Source: Parageobacillus caldoxylosilyticus NBRC 107762 (GTDB lineage Bacteria; Bacillota; Bacilli; Bacillales; Anoxybacillaceae). From it: 64,000 nucleotides of DNA. The stretch lies in NCBI RefSeq assembly GCF_000632715.1, contig NZ_BAWO01000016.1, forward strand, positions 1-64,000. Direction: 5' to 3'. Position 1 is the first letter of the stretch; each line of letters begins with the position of its first letter. A program made the translations under genes and the position numbers. Shown here in pieces: positions 55,768-64,000 of the stretch. A model generated the notes under the pieces. That model worked only from the letters and a program-made list of their open reading frames with translations, was not told the DNA's origin and searched no databases.

Positions 55768-57138
55768 TTAGTATCGTTTTGCGCCCAAGTAACGCGCTTT
55801 CCAATAAGAATTATCCAAGCTGCTGATGGTAACGCCAGTGGAAGAGCCGCTATGAATAAATTGTCTATTGCCGATATAAATGCCCGCGTGGGACGGACCG
55901 GATTGGCTTGTGTTAAAAAAGACAATGTCGCCAACCGAAGGAGAGGAAACCGGCGTACCGACGTTCCAAATCGTCGCTACCGTGCGCGGCAAAGAAATGC
56001 CTTGTTTTTTAAACAAATATACAATCAACCCGCTGCAGTCAAAGCCCACCTCCGGCGTTTGGCCGCCCCAAACGTACGGCTTGCCGAGAAGCTCGGACGC
56101 ATCGGCGACAAGCTCGATGACATCCAGTTTCCGCTGCGGCGCCTGCCCCGTCAATCGCTCATATGTTTCCGCATCGACAACGCCGGTCGCTTTGATGCCG
56201 ACGCTGTTCTGGAATCGTTTCACCGCGTCCGCCGTAATCGCCCCGTAATACCCGGTAATTTCCGGATAGGTAAAATAACCGAGCTGTTTCAATTTCGCTT
56301 GCACCTGTTTGACCTGATCGCCTGCCGAGCCGATCGTTAGATAGATGGTCCCTTGCGAAGCAGGCGGATGGGATGGAGCTTGTTTCTTCAGCGCCTCATT
56401 GATCTTCGCGATTGTCGCGCCATCGGCCGCGCCGGTCACTGGCAGCTGATATTGTTTTTGAAACTGCCGGACCGCGGTGGCCGTCACCGTTCCGTAATAA
56501 CCGGTGATCTTTGGATATGTAAAATAGCCGAGCTGTTTTAAGTTTTGCTGCAGTTTGCTTACTTCCGCCCCCCGCGAGCCGATTTTCAGCGCATTGGCTT
56601 GAGGCGGTTTGACCGATGTGGCAGACGGATGGCGCATGGCGTTTTGAATCAGCTGCAACGTGCGAGCATCAGCCACCCCGGTTGCGGAAAGCCCGTTTGC
56701 CTGCTGGAACCGTTTCACCGCGTCTTGGGTGATTACGCCAAAATAGCCGGTAATCTCCGGGTACTTAAAATAACCAAGAAGTTTTAAGTTTTGCTGCAGC
56801 ACTTTTACCTCGTTTCCACGCGAGCCGATTTTCATGGCCGCATTGGCAGCGGGGCTTCCTTTCAATTTCGCATATGTAGCATCATCGACAATGCCGGTCG
56901 CCGGCAGGCGGACAGATGCTTGAAACGCTTTAACGGCCTGCTCGGTAATCGGTCCAAAATATCCCGTCGCAGTCGGATATGTGAAAAATCCTTTTTCTTT
57001 CAAGAGCTGCTGCAGCTCTTTCACTTGCGGCGAACTCATCCCAACCTTCCATTCTGCTGCTTTCCCGTCATCTGGCATCAAAAACAACGCCGAAACAAAA
57101 GCGGTCGTTAACACAACATCTCTTGGCCTGATACTCAC
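55768..57138 (-). CDS. Secreted NlpC/P60 endopeptidase with four peptidoglycan-binding domains
   Basis: The 456-residue protein has a signal peptide (to about residue 28, DDGKAAE), four PG_binding_1 modules of about 70-80 residues (each with a YFTYPT/YFKYPE-like strand and 'VKxFQ', e.g. LLKEKGFFTYPTATGYFG, LKLLGYFKYPEITGYFG) and a C-terminal NlpC/P60 domain. Catalytic Cys is in VGFDCSGLIVYLF and His in GPSHAGIYIGN. It resembles B. subtilis LytE/CwlO-class endopeptidases in function, but with PG-binding instead of LysM repeats. It has no SLH domain, unlike its neighbours. The repeats are similar at DNA level, hinting at internal duplication. Confidence 0.93.
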   Translation of the reverse strand: MSIRPRDVVLTTAFVSALFLMPDDGKAAEWKVGMSSPQVKELQQLLKEKGFFTYPTATGYFGPITEQAVKAFQASVRLPATGIVDDATYAKLKGSPAANAAMKIGSRGNEVKVLQQNLKLLGYFKYPEITGYFGVITQDAVKRFQQANGLSATGVADARTLQLIQNAMRHPSATSVKPPQANALKIGSRGAEVSKLQQNLKQLGYFTYPKITGYYGTVTATAVRQFQKQYQLPVTGAADGATIAKINEALKKQAPSHPPASQGTIYLTIGSAGDQVKQVQAKLKQLGYFTYPEITGYYGAITADAVKRFQNSVGIKATGVVDAETYERLTGQAPQRKLDVIELVADASELLGKPYVWGGQTPEVGFDCSGLIVYLFKKQGISLPRTVATIWNVGTPVSSPSVGDIVFFNTSQSGPSHAGIYIGNRQFIHSGSSTGVTISSLDNSYWKARYLGAKRY

Positions 57139-57580
57139 AGCGATCCCCCTCTTCCTTTCCTGCTTTCATCCCTCGCATCTTTTCTTGAACATTCACAACA
57201 TCAAACGTCCACGCGCCGATTTCGCTTTACCTCTTTTGCTTTCACGCGGTAAGTAGAATTCGCCATGGTGATCATGTCGAAAAAAAGGAATTGATGTAAA
57301 ACCAGGCTCCTACATCATACAAAAGAACGACAACCTTCGTAGCTATATTCCCTTTTTCGACACGCATAAAAGCCAAAAATTGACTATACATATTATTCAT
57401 CTATAATTCTTATTTACTAGTATAACGGAAATTCCTTCCTAATAGAAAGAGTTTTTTTACTTTCGGAAAAGCAGCTGTAACACCTACGGGACAAAGCAAC
57501 GAAACAGGGTGATGCTGACGAAATTATCGCCATGCCATGGAAGATGCGTGCCATCAGGGAAAGCATTTGGGGCAACCCAA
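57139..57580. other. Intergenic stretch, no supported gene
   Basis: Contains the promoter region of the peptidoglycan endopeptidase gene on the minus strand. Short frames at 57417 and 57509 lack ribosome-binding sites. I see nothing else. Confidence 0.4.
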
Positions 57581-58081
57581 CTACAGCATTTTGTTGTTTT
57601 TTCTCGCCGGACACGTATACAAGTAGGAAATGCGCTTATGATCAAAAATATAAATAGACTGCAAGATTTCATAAATCAGCTTTCTTTCCATCGCTAATAG
57701 TTCATTGGTATGAACGCGGAGATATTTTTGCTGCAGCTGGTTCCACTCGTAGAGGGTGATTTCAAACTTTTGCCTTTGCAAATCCAGCTTTACGATAAAC
57801 ATATATAATTGATTGACACATTTAAACACAAAATATAATTGAGCATCACTAGAACATATAATCGTACGGAACAGCGTATCCTCTCCTAAAAAGCGATCAC
57901 GGTTTTCCTCGCTTTTTAAAAACCGCAGCGAATCGGTAAAATTCGTCGGTGCAATCGTTTTCAACCGAATCGAAAACGGATTTTTCATCTCTTTAATAAA
58001 TATGCGATACGTTTCCTTTTTCCGTTTCGAGCCTTTCCGTTCACGAACCATTAAATCAGCGAGATAAATATTCACCATCAT
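57581..58081 (-). CDS. Hypothetical protein, 166 residues, unknown
   Basis: The product begins MMVNIYLADLMVRERKGSKRKKETYRIFIKEM, has no signal peptide or clear membrane helix, is mixed alpha/beta, and ends with a basic tail (TCPARKNNKML). GGGGGATG lies at the start. It is divergent from an XRE-family regulator 212 bp away, which may control it. I do not recognise the family. The length and a normal amino-acid composition support a real gene. Confidence 0.6.
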   Translation of the reverse strand: MMVNIYLADLMVRERKGSKRKKETYRIFIKEMKNPFSIRLKTIAPTNFTDSLRFLKSEENRDRFLGEDTLFRTIICSSDAQLYFVFKCVNQLYMFIVKLDLQRQKFEITLYEWNQLQQKYLRVHTNELLAMERKLIYEILQSIYIFDHKRISYLYTCPARKNNKML

Positions 58082-58293
58082 CCCCCTTTTTTTCTAATTA
58101 TAGTAAATATTTACCCATTTTTACTTATTATACCATGTAACTAGTAAATGAAAAAGATGTCGAACCTTGGGGTAAAGAATGGTTTTGTTCTTTATCGGAA
58201 CAAATCGGAAAACGGTTATAAACAGAACACAAGTCTCCGCCACGCTTTTCTATCTTTAAGTTATTGATGGATTTTCTGATAGCGTGGTGAATA

Positions 58294-58704
58294 ATGATGG
58301 ATTTAGGCGAAAGACTAAAATATTTGCGCAAACAGCAGCACTGGACGCAGGAACAATTAGCGCAATACTTGAATATATCGCGCTCGCAAATTAGCAAATG
58401 GGAAAATGGCGACTTGCTTCCCGATGTGCAGTCCCTGCAAAAACTAAGCAACTTGTACAACGTGAGCATCGACTTTTTAATCGGCAGGGATTCTTCCAAA
58501 AAGGAGCTGTTGCGCGAGGTAAGACGATGGTACCAAACGGACGATATTAGCGAAAAAACGCTCGATATTATCAATTATTTGAAGCAAAACCCCAACATCG
58601 AAGAAGCGATTTATTCGCTGGCACAATTGCCAAACAAAAAACGAAAACATGCTGAAGTAATGATTTCCACCATCATCAAAGAGTTTTCCGACGCCATCAA
58701 ATAA
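58294..58704 (+). CDS. XRE-family transcriptional regulator
   Basis: The 136-residue protein has an N-terminal helix-turn-helix (residues ~4-62; LGERLKYLRKQQHWTQEQLA, ISRSQISKWENGDLLPD, LSNLYNVSIDFLIGRD). A helical C-terminal part of about 70 residues may serve dimerisation or sensing. Such small repressors often control a divergent neighbour, here the 166-residue hypothetical protein. The target is unknown. Confidence 0.88.
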   Translation: MMDLGERLKYLRKQQHWTQEQLAQYLNISRSQISKWENGDLLPDVQSLQKLSNLYNVSIDFLIGRDSSKKELLREVRRWYQTDDISEKTLDIINYLKQNPNIEEAIYSLAQLPNKKRKHAEVMISTIIKEFSDAIK

Positions 58705-58756
58705 AGAAGGGCGTTCCCATATCATTTTTTCTGGCCGCGCATTGCTATGTCTGCAG

Positions 58757-58790
58757 AAAAAAAGCGCTAACATAATCGTGCTAGCGCCAT
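58757..58790 (-). terminator. Probable terminator of ssbB
   Basis: On the minus strand ggcgctagcacgattatgttagcgc forms a stem followed by TTTTTTTC, about 90 nt after the ssbB stop. Confidence 0.7.
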
Positions 58791-58877
58791 CGTTGGGGAC
58801 TTTTTGGGGAAAATATATTCTTTTTCTCTTGGGGACAATGATTTGGAAAGGAAAACATGGGGAAATACAGAGGAAAT

Positions 58878-59225
58878 TCAGGCGTGCTCGAACCATTCAT
58901 TCACTTTGCTGGTGCCGATAAAGCGGACAGATTCCGCTACTACCTCAGTGACATAGACACGCTGTCCGTCTTTGTTTTCATAGTTTCGCGTTTGGACCCG
59001 TCCCGTCACCGCAATCATCGAGCCTTTTCGGCAATAATTGGCCGTGTTTTCTGCTGTCTTTCGCCAAAGGACGCACGGGACGAAATCAGTATCTACCCTC
59101 CCTTCTGCATTGCGGAAATTTCTTGCTACTGCTAACGTAATGTTAGCGACTGCTGCTCCATCGGCGGTATAGCGAAGTTCCGGATCTTTCGTTAACCGGC
59201 CGACGAGCACCACTTGATTAATCAT
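58878..59225 (-). CDS. ssbB: SsbB, single-stranded DNA-binding protein of competence
   Basis: About 115 residues from ATG 59225 ([20 protein letters not shown]); an ATG four codons upstream is possible. The protein is one OB-fold and lacks the long acidic C-terminal tail (DDDIPF type) of the replicative SSB, as B. subtilis SsbB (YwpH) does. It coats incoming single-stranded DNA in competent cells, which fits comFA/comFC in this window. The divergent neighbour is ywpF, the same order as in B. subtilis. Confidence 0.93.
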   Translation of the reverse strand: MINQVVLVGRLTKDPELRYTADGAAVANITLAVARNFRNAEGRVDTDFVPCVLWRKTAENTANYCRKGSMIAVTGRVQTRNYENKDGQRVYVTEVVAESVRFIGTSKVNEWFEHA

Positions 59226-59374
59226 GTTTCTCCACATCTCCCCCTTCGTTTCCTTGCATTTTCATCATAAATGACATCGATTCCCATCGTAAAATGGCGA
59301 TTTTTGAATTTTTACATGATATTTATTGGTACAATAATGACTAGCATCTGTACAAAGAAAAGAAACCGGCTAGC

Positions 59375-59387
59375 AAAATTAAATTTT
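59375..59387. promoter_or_regulatory. Possible ComK AT-box upstream of ssbB
   Basis: AAAA-N5-TTTT (aaaattaaatttt) fits the ComK half-box consensus, about 150 bp upstream of ssbB. A second well-spaced box is not obvious (aaaatggcgattttt near 59293 has 6 instead of 5 spacer bases), so this is tentative. Confidence 0.3.
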
Positions 59388-59568
59388 GGCATGCTTTCAT
59401 GAAAAATGACAGTGGTGATATTTTTGTTCATGACACTATTTTATGGACATAACCCATTTCATTTTCCTGTATAAAATAGTAAATGGAGGACAGACATACG
59501 ATCCGTTTTCCTTTTGCGATGGGAATATGCTATAATTTCTACAAGACAATGCTGACGAGGTGGATGGA

Positions 59569-60021
59569 ATGAAAACCTTCAAGCTTGTGGGGCTCTCGGT
59601 CGTTCATGACGATTCGGACCCGCAGGATATTCCGTTTATTGATGGCCTCATTATTAATAAAGAAGACGGAAAAAACCGCTGGCTCGTGGAGGCCTATTTA
59701 GACCAACAGTATGAACCCATTTTTGCGGATTTGCAGCACAAAGAGGATGAATTTCGTCTGCAAGTGACGATTACCAATCGCAGCAATGATCCGGCCAATA
59801 TGCTCGTCACTGTTCGTTCCATCACAAGAATGAACAACCATATCAGCGTGCTGATGGAAGGATCCATCGTTCCAAGCAGAACGCACTTGGCGGAAGTCGT
59901 ACTAGCAGGTCTTGTCAAAAAGGGGCTGCAAGGCGAGGCGTTATTGAAAGAATTTAAACATCAGCTAGACGAACGTCGCGGGATCAAAACTAAAAATAAT
60001 GAAGAAACAGTAAAGGGCTAG
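59569..60021 (+). CDS. ywpF: YwpF-like protein
   Basis: About 150 residues from ATG 59569, 5 nt after AGGTGG; a GTG at 59560 overlaps that site. The sequence MKTFKLVGLSVVHDD ... PFIDGLIINKEDGKNRW ... YEPIF resembles YwpF of Bacillus, a cytosolic beta-rich protein of unknown function. Order with ssbB (divergent) is as in B. subtilis. It ends at a terminator shared with the convergent sortase gene. Confidence 0.8.
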   Translation: MKTFKLVGLSVVHDDSDPQDIPFIDGLIINKEDGKNRWLVEAYLDQQYEPIFADLQHKEDEFRLQVTITNRSNDPANMLVTVRSITRMNNHISVLMEGSIVPSRTHLAEVVLAGLVKKGLQGEALLKEFKHQLDERRGIKTKNNEETVKG

Positions 60022-60043
60022 AAAAACGCTTCTAGCCCTTTTC
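60012..60043. terminator. Bidirectional terminator between ywpF and sortase
   Basis: Stem aaagggctagaa / ttctagcccttt with loop aaacgc; the ywpF TAG stop lies within it. Confidence 0.88.
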
Positions 60044-60044
60044 T

Positions 60045-60632
60045 TTATTGTGCGGAAACGAGCCGGGCGATCAGCACATAGCGCTGCTTTGCCTTTCCGA
60101 AAAAATGAAATGGATAGCAGGTCGTCACCGTTAACGTTGGGCGCGGTTTTTCGACCAAAACCGTCCGGTCATGTTGATCAACAATGCGCACTTTCGTTAC
60201 GCGATAAATAAATTGTTTGCTTGCTGTCTTCACCATTAATTCGTCACCAATGCCGATTTGCCCTAACTGCCGAAATACGGTATCGCGATGGCCCGATAGA
60301 ACCATATTGTGCGGTTCCCCCGGCAGAGCGCTTTTTGGATAGTGGCCGATACCTTTTCGCAGCTGCTGTTCCGTCACCCCGTGGTAAATCGAGATCGATA
60401 CGCTCAGTTTCGGAATAAACAGCGTGCCGATTTGCTCTCCGATCTTCGGCTTTGCTGGCAGCGCCGCCTGCTGCGGCCGGGACGCCTGCCGGGATGCTGG
60501 TTTTTTACCTTCCGCTTCTACATTTTGTACGGCATGATATCCCATCCAGTAGCAATAACCGTTCCAAAGCGCCATCCCCAAGCCGGTCACAATACATACA
60601 GCTGCAACGTACGTCTTCGCGCGACGAAACAT
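60045..60632 (-). CDS. Class D sortase, second copy
   Basis: The 195-residue sortase has a signal-anchor helix (about 8-28), a Pro/Ala/Gln linker and the catalytic triad: His in VLSGHRDTVF, Cys in LTVTTCYPFHFF, Arg in KQRYVLIARLV. It aligns closely with the sortase at 21.6-22.2 kb (for example SALPGEPHNMVLSGHRDTVF versus SVLPGEPDNCVLAGHRDTVF). The gene follows its acidic substrate gene after 6 bp on the minus strand. The two sortases are paralogues with separate cognate substrates. Confidence 0.92.
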   Translation of the reverse strand: MFRRAKTYVAAVCIVTGLGMALWNGYCYWMGYHAVQNVEAEGKKPASRQASRPQQAALPAKPKIGEQIGTLFIPKLSVSISIYHGVTEQQLRKGIGHYPKSALPGEPHNMVLSGHRDTVFRQLGQIGIGDELMVKTASKQFIYRVTKVRIVDQHDRTVLVEKPRPTLTVTTCYPFHFFGKAKQRYVLIARLVSAQ

Positions 60633-60638
60633 TCGTTT

Positions 60639-61610
60639 TCACTCCGCCAATTTCTTTTTGCTGCTCCAATAAATGTAAAAGCCAAACAAAGCGAGGAGAA
60701 CACCGGAAAGCGTACGGGCAAGATACGGAGAAGCGGTATCCGGCATTTTTTCGCCATACATCGTTTCTTTCATTTCACTTGCTAATTCCCCTGCTGCGAT
60801 CCATCTTTCCCCCGCCCGCACGACATAGCCGGAAGTAAACATTTCTTTCGACAACCGCACATCAGAAAGCAATTCCCCTGCTTCGTTATATAGTTCGACC
60901 AATAACTCGCGTCCTTCCGGCATGTTTGCCGTTGCCAGCTCATGGTAAGAGATTTTCTGTTTTTTCCCGTTTTCCTCCAAATAAAATGCTGCTTTCATTT
61001 GCAAAGTAGACAATACGTCTTCCCAAATGGAAAGCAGCTGCCGGCGCTGCGTTTCTGTCAGCTGTGTCACATCTTCTACTTGCAGAAACGGTTGCAGACG
61101 GCGGTCTAGTTCGGCTAACTGCTGCCCTACATGCGGATTTGGCAGCGAGGCAATATGTTCAAACAGACGTTTTGCTTCGCTTTCAGTAAAACCAATCGCG
61201 CCAAGCATATCGTTAATTTGCTGCATCTTTTCGTTATGGCGCAAATAAAAACGGACCGCTGTATCCAAATCTTCGATAAACGTATAATCTTGCATCGTTT
61301 CCCCAAACTGCCCGAGCAGCGCCTCCAGCTCTTCTTGCGTCAGTTGGTGCTTCTTGAGCAAGCGTTGCATGTTTTCTTCCGTAATCGGCGTGCCAAGCCA
61401 TTGTTTTAATTCCTCCATGCTTTGAAAATCAGCCACCGTCATCTTGTACTTGTCCAAATAATTCAGCAAATCGCTCATCGACCAGCCTATGCTTTCGATG
61501 TACTGTTCCAGTTCTTGTTTTTGAATTTGGGCAAATGCGCGCGTCCCATTGGAAGCAATGATAAACAGAGAACAAACAATCATGGCGGACAACCAGCGCT
61601 TCAATACCAT
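60639..61610 (-). CDS. Processed acidic surface protein, second copy
   Basis: The 323-residue protein has a signal peptide (SLFIIASNGTRAFA), helical acidic repeats (TEENMQRLLKKHQLTQEELEAL; FTESEAKRLFEHIASLPNP), and a C-terminal MPDTA-containing motif before a hydrophobic helix and KKKLAE. The motif departs from LPXTA in its first residue. It is a paralogue of the protein at 20.3 kb but about 115 residues shorter, having fewer repeats. It should be processed by the sortase gene directly downstream. Confidence 0.9.
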   Translation of the reverse strand: MVLKRWLSAMIVCSLFIIASNGTRAFAQIQKQELEQYIESIGWSMSDLLNYLDKYKMTVADFQSMEELKQWLGTPITEENMQRLLKKHQLTQEELEALLGQFGETMQDYTFIEDLDTAVRFYLRHNEKMQQINDMLGAIGFTESEAKRLFEHIASLPNPHVGQQLAELDRRLQPFLQVEDVTQLTETQRRQLLSIWEDVLSTLQMKAAFYLEENGKKQKISYHELATANMPEGRELLVELYNEAGELLSDVRLSKEMFTSGYVVRAGERWIAAGELASEMKETMYGEKMPDTASPYLARTLSGVLLALFGFYIYWSSKKKLAE

Positions 61611-61678
61611 TTCCTCCCTTCCATTGCATCAAGTAAGATACATTGGTAGTATTTTCCGAAGGGCGGCGTCTTATGTAT

Positions 61679-61721
61679 AAAAAAGAAGCGGAAACGAATC
61701 TGTTTTGTTCGTTTCCGCTTC
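61679..61721 (-). terminator. Terminator of the aspartokinase gene
   Basis: Stem gaagcggaaacgaa / ttcgtttccgcttc with a 9-nt loop, followed on the minus strand by TTTTTTAT. Confidence 0.92.
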
Positions 61722-61737
61722 CTATGTATTCTGCTTC

Positions 61738-63117
61738 TTATTTGACGCTGTTTCCGACGGGTAATTCTTGAAAATACGCCTCATACAGCGCGCGCACCGC
61801 ATTGGTAACGACTTCCTCTTTGACGCCAAACATCATGCTTACTTCCGATGAGCCTTGGTTAATCATCTCTAAGTTAATGTTGGCCTTCGCCAGCGCCGTC
61901 GTCGCTTTTGCTGCCATTCCAACGGTGCGCTCCATTCCTTCGCCGACCACCATAATAAGCGCAAGCCCGTATTCCACATTTACTTCATCGACTTCCAATT
62001 CCGTTTGAATGCGGTCTAAAATACGCTTTTCTTTCTCCCCTTCCAGTTGGCTGGCGCGTAAAATCACCGACATATTGTCGATGCCGGAAGGAGTATGTTC
62101 GTAGGAGATTCCTTCATCCTCTAAAATCTGCAGCACCCGGCGGCCAAATCCGATTTCCCGGTTCATTAAATATTTGCTAATGTTAATGCTGCAAAATCCA
62201 GTATCGCTGGCAATGCCGGCAATCGGCTCTTCCTGATGGTTGCGTTTGGCGACAATCCAAGTGCCTGGGGCCGCAGGATTATTCGTATTTTTGACGCAAA
62301 CCGGAATTCCCGCGCGGTACACCGGCTCCAGCGCTTCATCATGAAACACGGAAAACCCAGAGTAGGAAAGTTCGCGCATTTCACGATAAGTAATTTCTTT
62401 CAACTTGCGCGGATTGGCAATAATCGAAGGGTTGACGCAATAAATCGAATCGACGTCGGTAAAGTTTTCATACACATCCGCTTTTACCCCTGCTGCGACA
62501 ATCGAGCCGCTAATATCGGAGCCACCGCGCGGAAATGTCACGATATGCCCGTCGAGCGAGTAACCAAAAAACCCTGGGATCACTAACACCCCGCGCCGGT
62601 TGCGCAACTGATACAACTTTTCATATGACTCCGGCAAAATTTGCGCATTGCCCGGTTCATCCGTAACGAAAATTCCCGCCTCCCGGGGACTGACGTAGCT
62701 CGCTTCAAGCCCGGTTTCCTGTAAATACAGCGCCATCAACCGTGCGTTATGATCCTCCCCGCTCGCTTTGATCGCATCCATCAAGCGGCATGGCTCATTG
62801 CGGTACTCGCTGATTTTCCAACGCAGATCGTCTTGGAGTTCCGCTAAAAATTCCCCTGCTGGCAATTCGAGCTCATTCGCGATTTCCGCATACCGTTTTA
62901 CGATCTCGTCAAGCACCTCATCGTACGCTTTCCCGTCGATCGCCGCCTGTGCCAGCTGAATAAGCATATCGGTCACTTTCACATCATCTTTAAACCGTTT
63001 CCCCGGTGCCGATACGATCACAATGCGGCGCTCAACATCGGAGCTGACAATATCCGCCACTTTGCGAAACTGTGTGGCGCTTGCGACAGAACTTCCACCG
63101 AACTTTGCTACTTTCAT
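61738..63117 (-). CDS. thrD: Aspartate kinase, ThrD/YclM type
   Basis: About 459 residues from ATG 63117; the ATG two codons upstream lies too near the AAAGG site. The kinase opens MKVAKFGGSSVASATQF, continues with FPRGGSDISGSIVA, and has two C-terminal ACT regulatory domains (EDEGISYEHTPSGIDNMSVI; NINLEMINQGSSEVSMMFGV). The length and N-terminus match the third B. subtilis aspartokinase (YclM/ThrD), which makes aspartyl phosphate for threonine and methionine synthesis. No lysine riboswitch is visible in the short upstream gap. The gene stands alone. Confidence 0.92.
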   Translation of the reverse strand: MKVAKFGGSSVASATQFRKVADIVSSDVERRIVIVSAPGKRFKDDVKVTDMLIQLAQAAIDGKAYDEVLDEIVKRYAEIANELELPAGEFLAELQDDLRWKISEYRNEPCRLMDAIKASGEDHNARLMALYLQETGLEASYVSPREAGIFVTDEPGNAQILPESYEKLYQLRNRRGVLVIPGFFGYSLDGHIVTFPRGGSDISGSIVAAGVKADVYENFTDVDSIYCVNPSIIANPRKLKEITYREMRELSYSGFSVFHDEALEPVYRAGIPVCVKNTNNPAAPGTWIVAKRNHQEEPIAGIASDTGFCSINISKYLMNREIGFGRRVLQILEDEGISYEHTPSGIDNMSVILRASQLEGEKEKRILDRIQTELEVDEVNVEYGLALIMVVGEGMERTVGMAAKATTALAKANINLEMINQGSSEVSMMFGVKEEVVTNAVRALYEAYFQELPVGNSVK

Positions 63118-63218
63118 GTCCATAACCCTTTCTGTTCGAAAATCTCCTTATATTTGTTTATCATACCACACTTTTTTATGGGCGATGTCATTATTTTTTC
63201 GGAATTCTGACAAAAAAA

Positions 63219-63662
63219 TTACTCCGCTTCCTTTTGTGCAACATTTCCGGCCCGGACATTGGCAATGCCTTCTTTACACACACCGTACGGAAGCCAGGAG
63301 CATTTGGCGCATAAGTAATCTAAATCGTCAGGACGCACCTTTTGTGCAGTGAGCCTCACTAGTTCCGATTTTAAGTAAACCCCGTTTTCTTCAATGCCTA
63401 AATGACGGATTACTTTTTGGTCCATGGAGGTCACATGTTTATTGGAATTCGGATCGGCTTGGCACGTCGTTTCTCCATGGTGTGGACATGCCATGCACGC
63501 ATCATCCAGAGCAGCGACGACTTGAATTGGAAAGTCTTGCTCTTCATCGCGAATTTTCGTCACGACTTCCCACATCTTTTCCACAAACGATGTGCTATAT
63601 CCCATTCCGCGAAATCCGTGCACACATAATAAATGATGTCCCCGTAAGCGCAGCGGCTTCAT
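63219..63662 (-). CDS. DUF1284 domain protein
   Basis: About 147 residues from ATG 63662 (GGGGAGGAG before it). The sequence LRLRGHHLLCVHGFRGMGYS is the DUF1284 signature. Eight cysteines appear as CMACPHHGETTC and CAKCSWLPYGVC, which suggests iron-sulfur or zinc binding; the spacing is consistent with a ferredoxin-like cluster site but this is inference. The protein is cytosolic. No partner gene is evident. Confidence 0.85.
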   Translation of the reverse strand: MKPLRLRGHHLLCVHGFRGMGYSTSFVEKMWEVVTKIRDEEQDFPIQVVAALDDACMACPHHGETTCQADPNSNKHVTSMDQKVIRHLGIEENGVYLKSELVRLTAQKVRPDDLDYLCAKCSWLPYGVCKEGIANVRAGNVAQKEAE

Positions 63663-63801
63663 CGCTTCTCTCCTCCCCTTTTTCCATAATTCCATCTTAC
63701 TTGAAGAAGCGCCGTCCTACAACATGGACATTGACGGACGTGAAGAAGACATGGCATCCTTGAAATATACAAATAAACAACATAGAAAGGAACTAACCGC
63801 C

Positions 63802-64000
63802 ATGACGAAAGAAGAAGCAGCTCGCATCTTATCGGTTTTGCTTCATGAACTAACGAAACATTGGACGAAAGAAAAAATCCATTCTGATGTGCTCGAAACG
63901 ATTATGAAATTGCGAATTCAGTCTGCGGACGAACAGGAATATATACATGGACTGCTGATGAACGTCACCTTCGCAACGGAATCGGCGCATGCACTGCAAC
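63802..64000 (+). CDS. Start of an unknown gene, runs off the right edge
   Basis: ATG 63802 follows AAAGGAA; 66 codons (MTKEEAARILSVLLHELTKH...) are seen before the edge. The N-terminus is helical and soluble. I do not recognise it. It diverges from the DUF1284 gene. Confidence 0.6.
   Translation, partial: MTKEEAARILSVLLHELTKHWTKEKIHSDVLETIMKLRIQSADEQEYIHGLLMNVTFATESAHALQ

Noticed and set aside
63118-63218. Lysine riboswitch before the aspartokinase
   Set aside because: The gap is under 100 bp and shows no terminator hairpin or conserved aptamer features.
1-64000. CRISPR arrays, tRNA, rRNA or prophage
   Set aside because: No regularly spaced short repeats, cloverleaf-like or ribosomal RNA sequences, or phage structural genes were seen on either strand.

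Overview
The window looks like a chromosomal segment of a thermophilic, low-to-moderate GC Bacillaceae of the Geobacillus/Parageobacillus/Anoxybacillus group. The reasons are the B. subtilis-like order comFC-comFA-degV-degU-degS | yvyE-tagU | tagO, an S-layer protein whose N-terminus (MAYQPKSYRKF...) is the type known from Geobacillus stearothermophilus S-layer genes, an S-layer-type secA2-slaP pair, and class D sortases paired with processed acidic surface proteins. No rRNA, tRNA, prophage or CRISPR array was seen.

Layout. 1-9.6 kb (minus strand): the N-terminal 1482 residues of a very large repeat protein running off the left edge, then the DNA-uptake genes comFC and comFA, degV and the DegS/DegU two-component system. 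9.7-12.6 kb: yvyE, an LCP ligase (tagU) and tagO, which starts cell-wall glycopolymer synthesis. 13-16.8 kb: secA2 and slaP for S-layer export, flanked by two putative small RNA genes. 17-19.8 kb: a four-gene polyprenyl-phosphate-sugar glycosylation operon. 20.3-22.2 kb: an acidic LPXTA-type surface protein and its class D sortase. 22.6-28 kb: a polysaccharide deacetylase, a YknW/YknX-like pair without its ABC transporter genes, an SLH remnant and a zinc-ribbon serine protease. 28-30.2 kb: a graveyard with an ISL3-type transposase, a GGDEF tail, and a zinc-ribbon gene carrying an in-frame TGA. 30.2-42.3 kb: the S-layer gene and the secondary cell wall polysaccharide genes (O-antigen-ligase-like polymerase, glycosyltransferases, TagA, WecC-like dehydrogenase, CsaB, MurJ/Wzx-like flippase). 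42.4-57.1 kb: secreted autolysins and subtilases, four of them with SLH anchors, plus mnaA. 57.5-64 kb: two orphan genes (one minus-strand, one XRE-type regulator), ssbB, ywpF, a second acidic protein/sortase D pair, aspartokinase, a DUF1284 protein and the start of a gene on the right edge.

How it fits together. TagO, MnaA, WecC, TagA, CsaB, the flippase and the polymerase can together make a pyruvylated, ManNAc/ManNAcA-containing wall polymer. SLH domains bind pyruvylated polymer, and the window encodes the S-layer protein, its dedicated SecA2/SlaP exporter and four SLH-anchored wall hydrolases or proteases. It reads as one S-layer biogenesis supercluster.

Main discovery candidate: divergent from secA2 lies a very small transcription unit (about 16744-16802, plus strand), essentially a promoter, about 25 nt and an intrinsic terminator. 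Those 25 nt (16747-16771) equal the complement of the S-layer mRNA from the start codon to codon 9 (33125-33149), with one difference that becomes a G-U pair. This looks like a minimal trans-acting antisense RNA that controls S-layer translation, and I know of no description of it.
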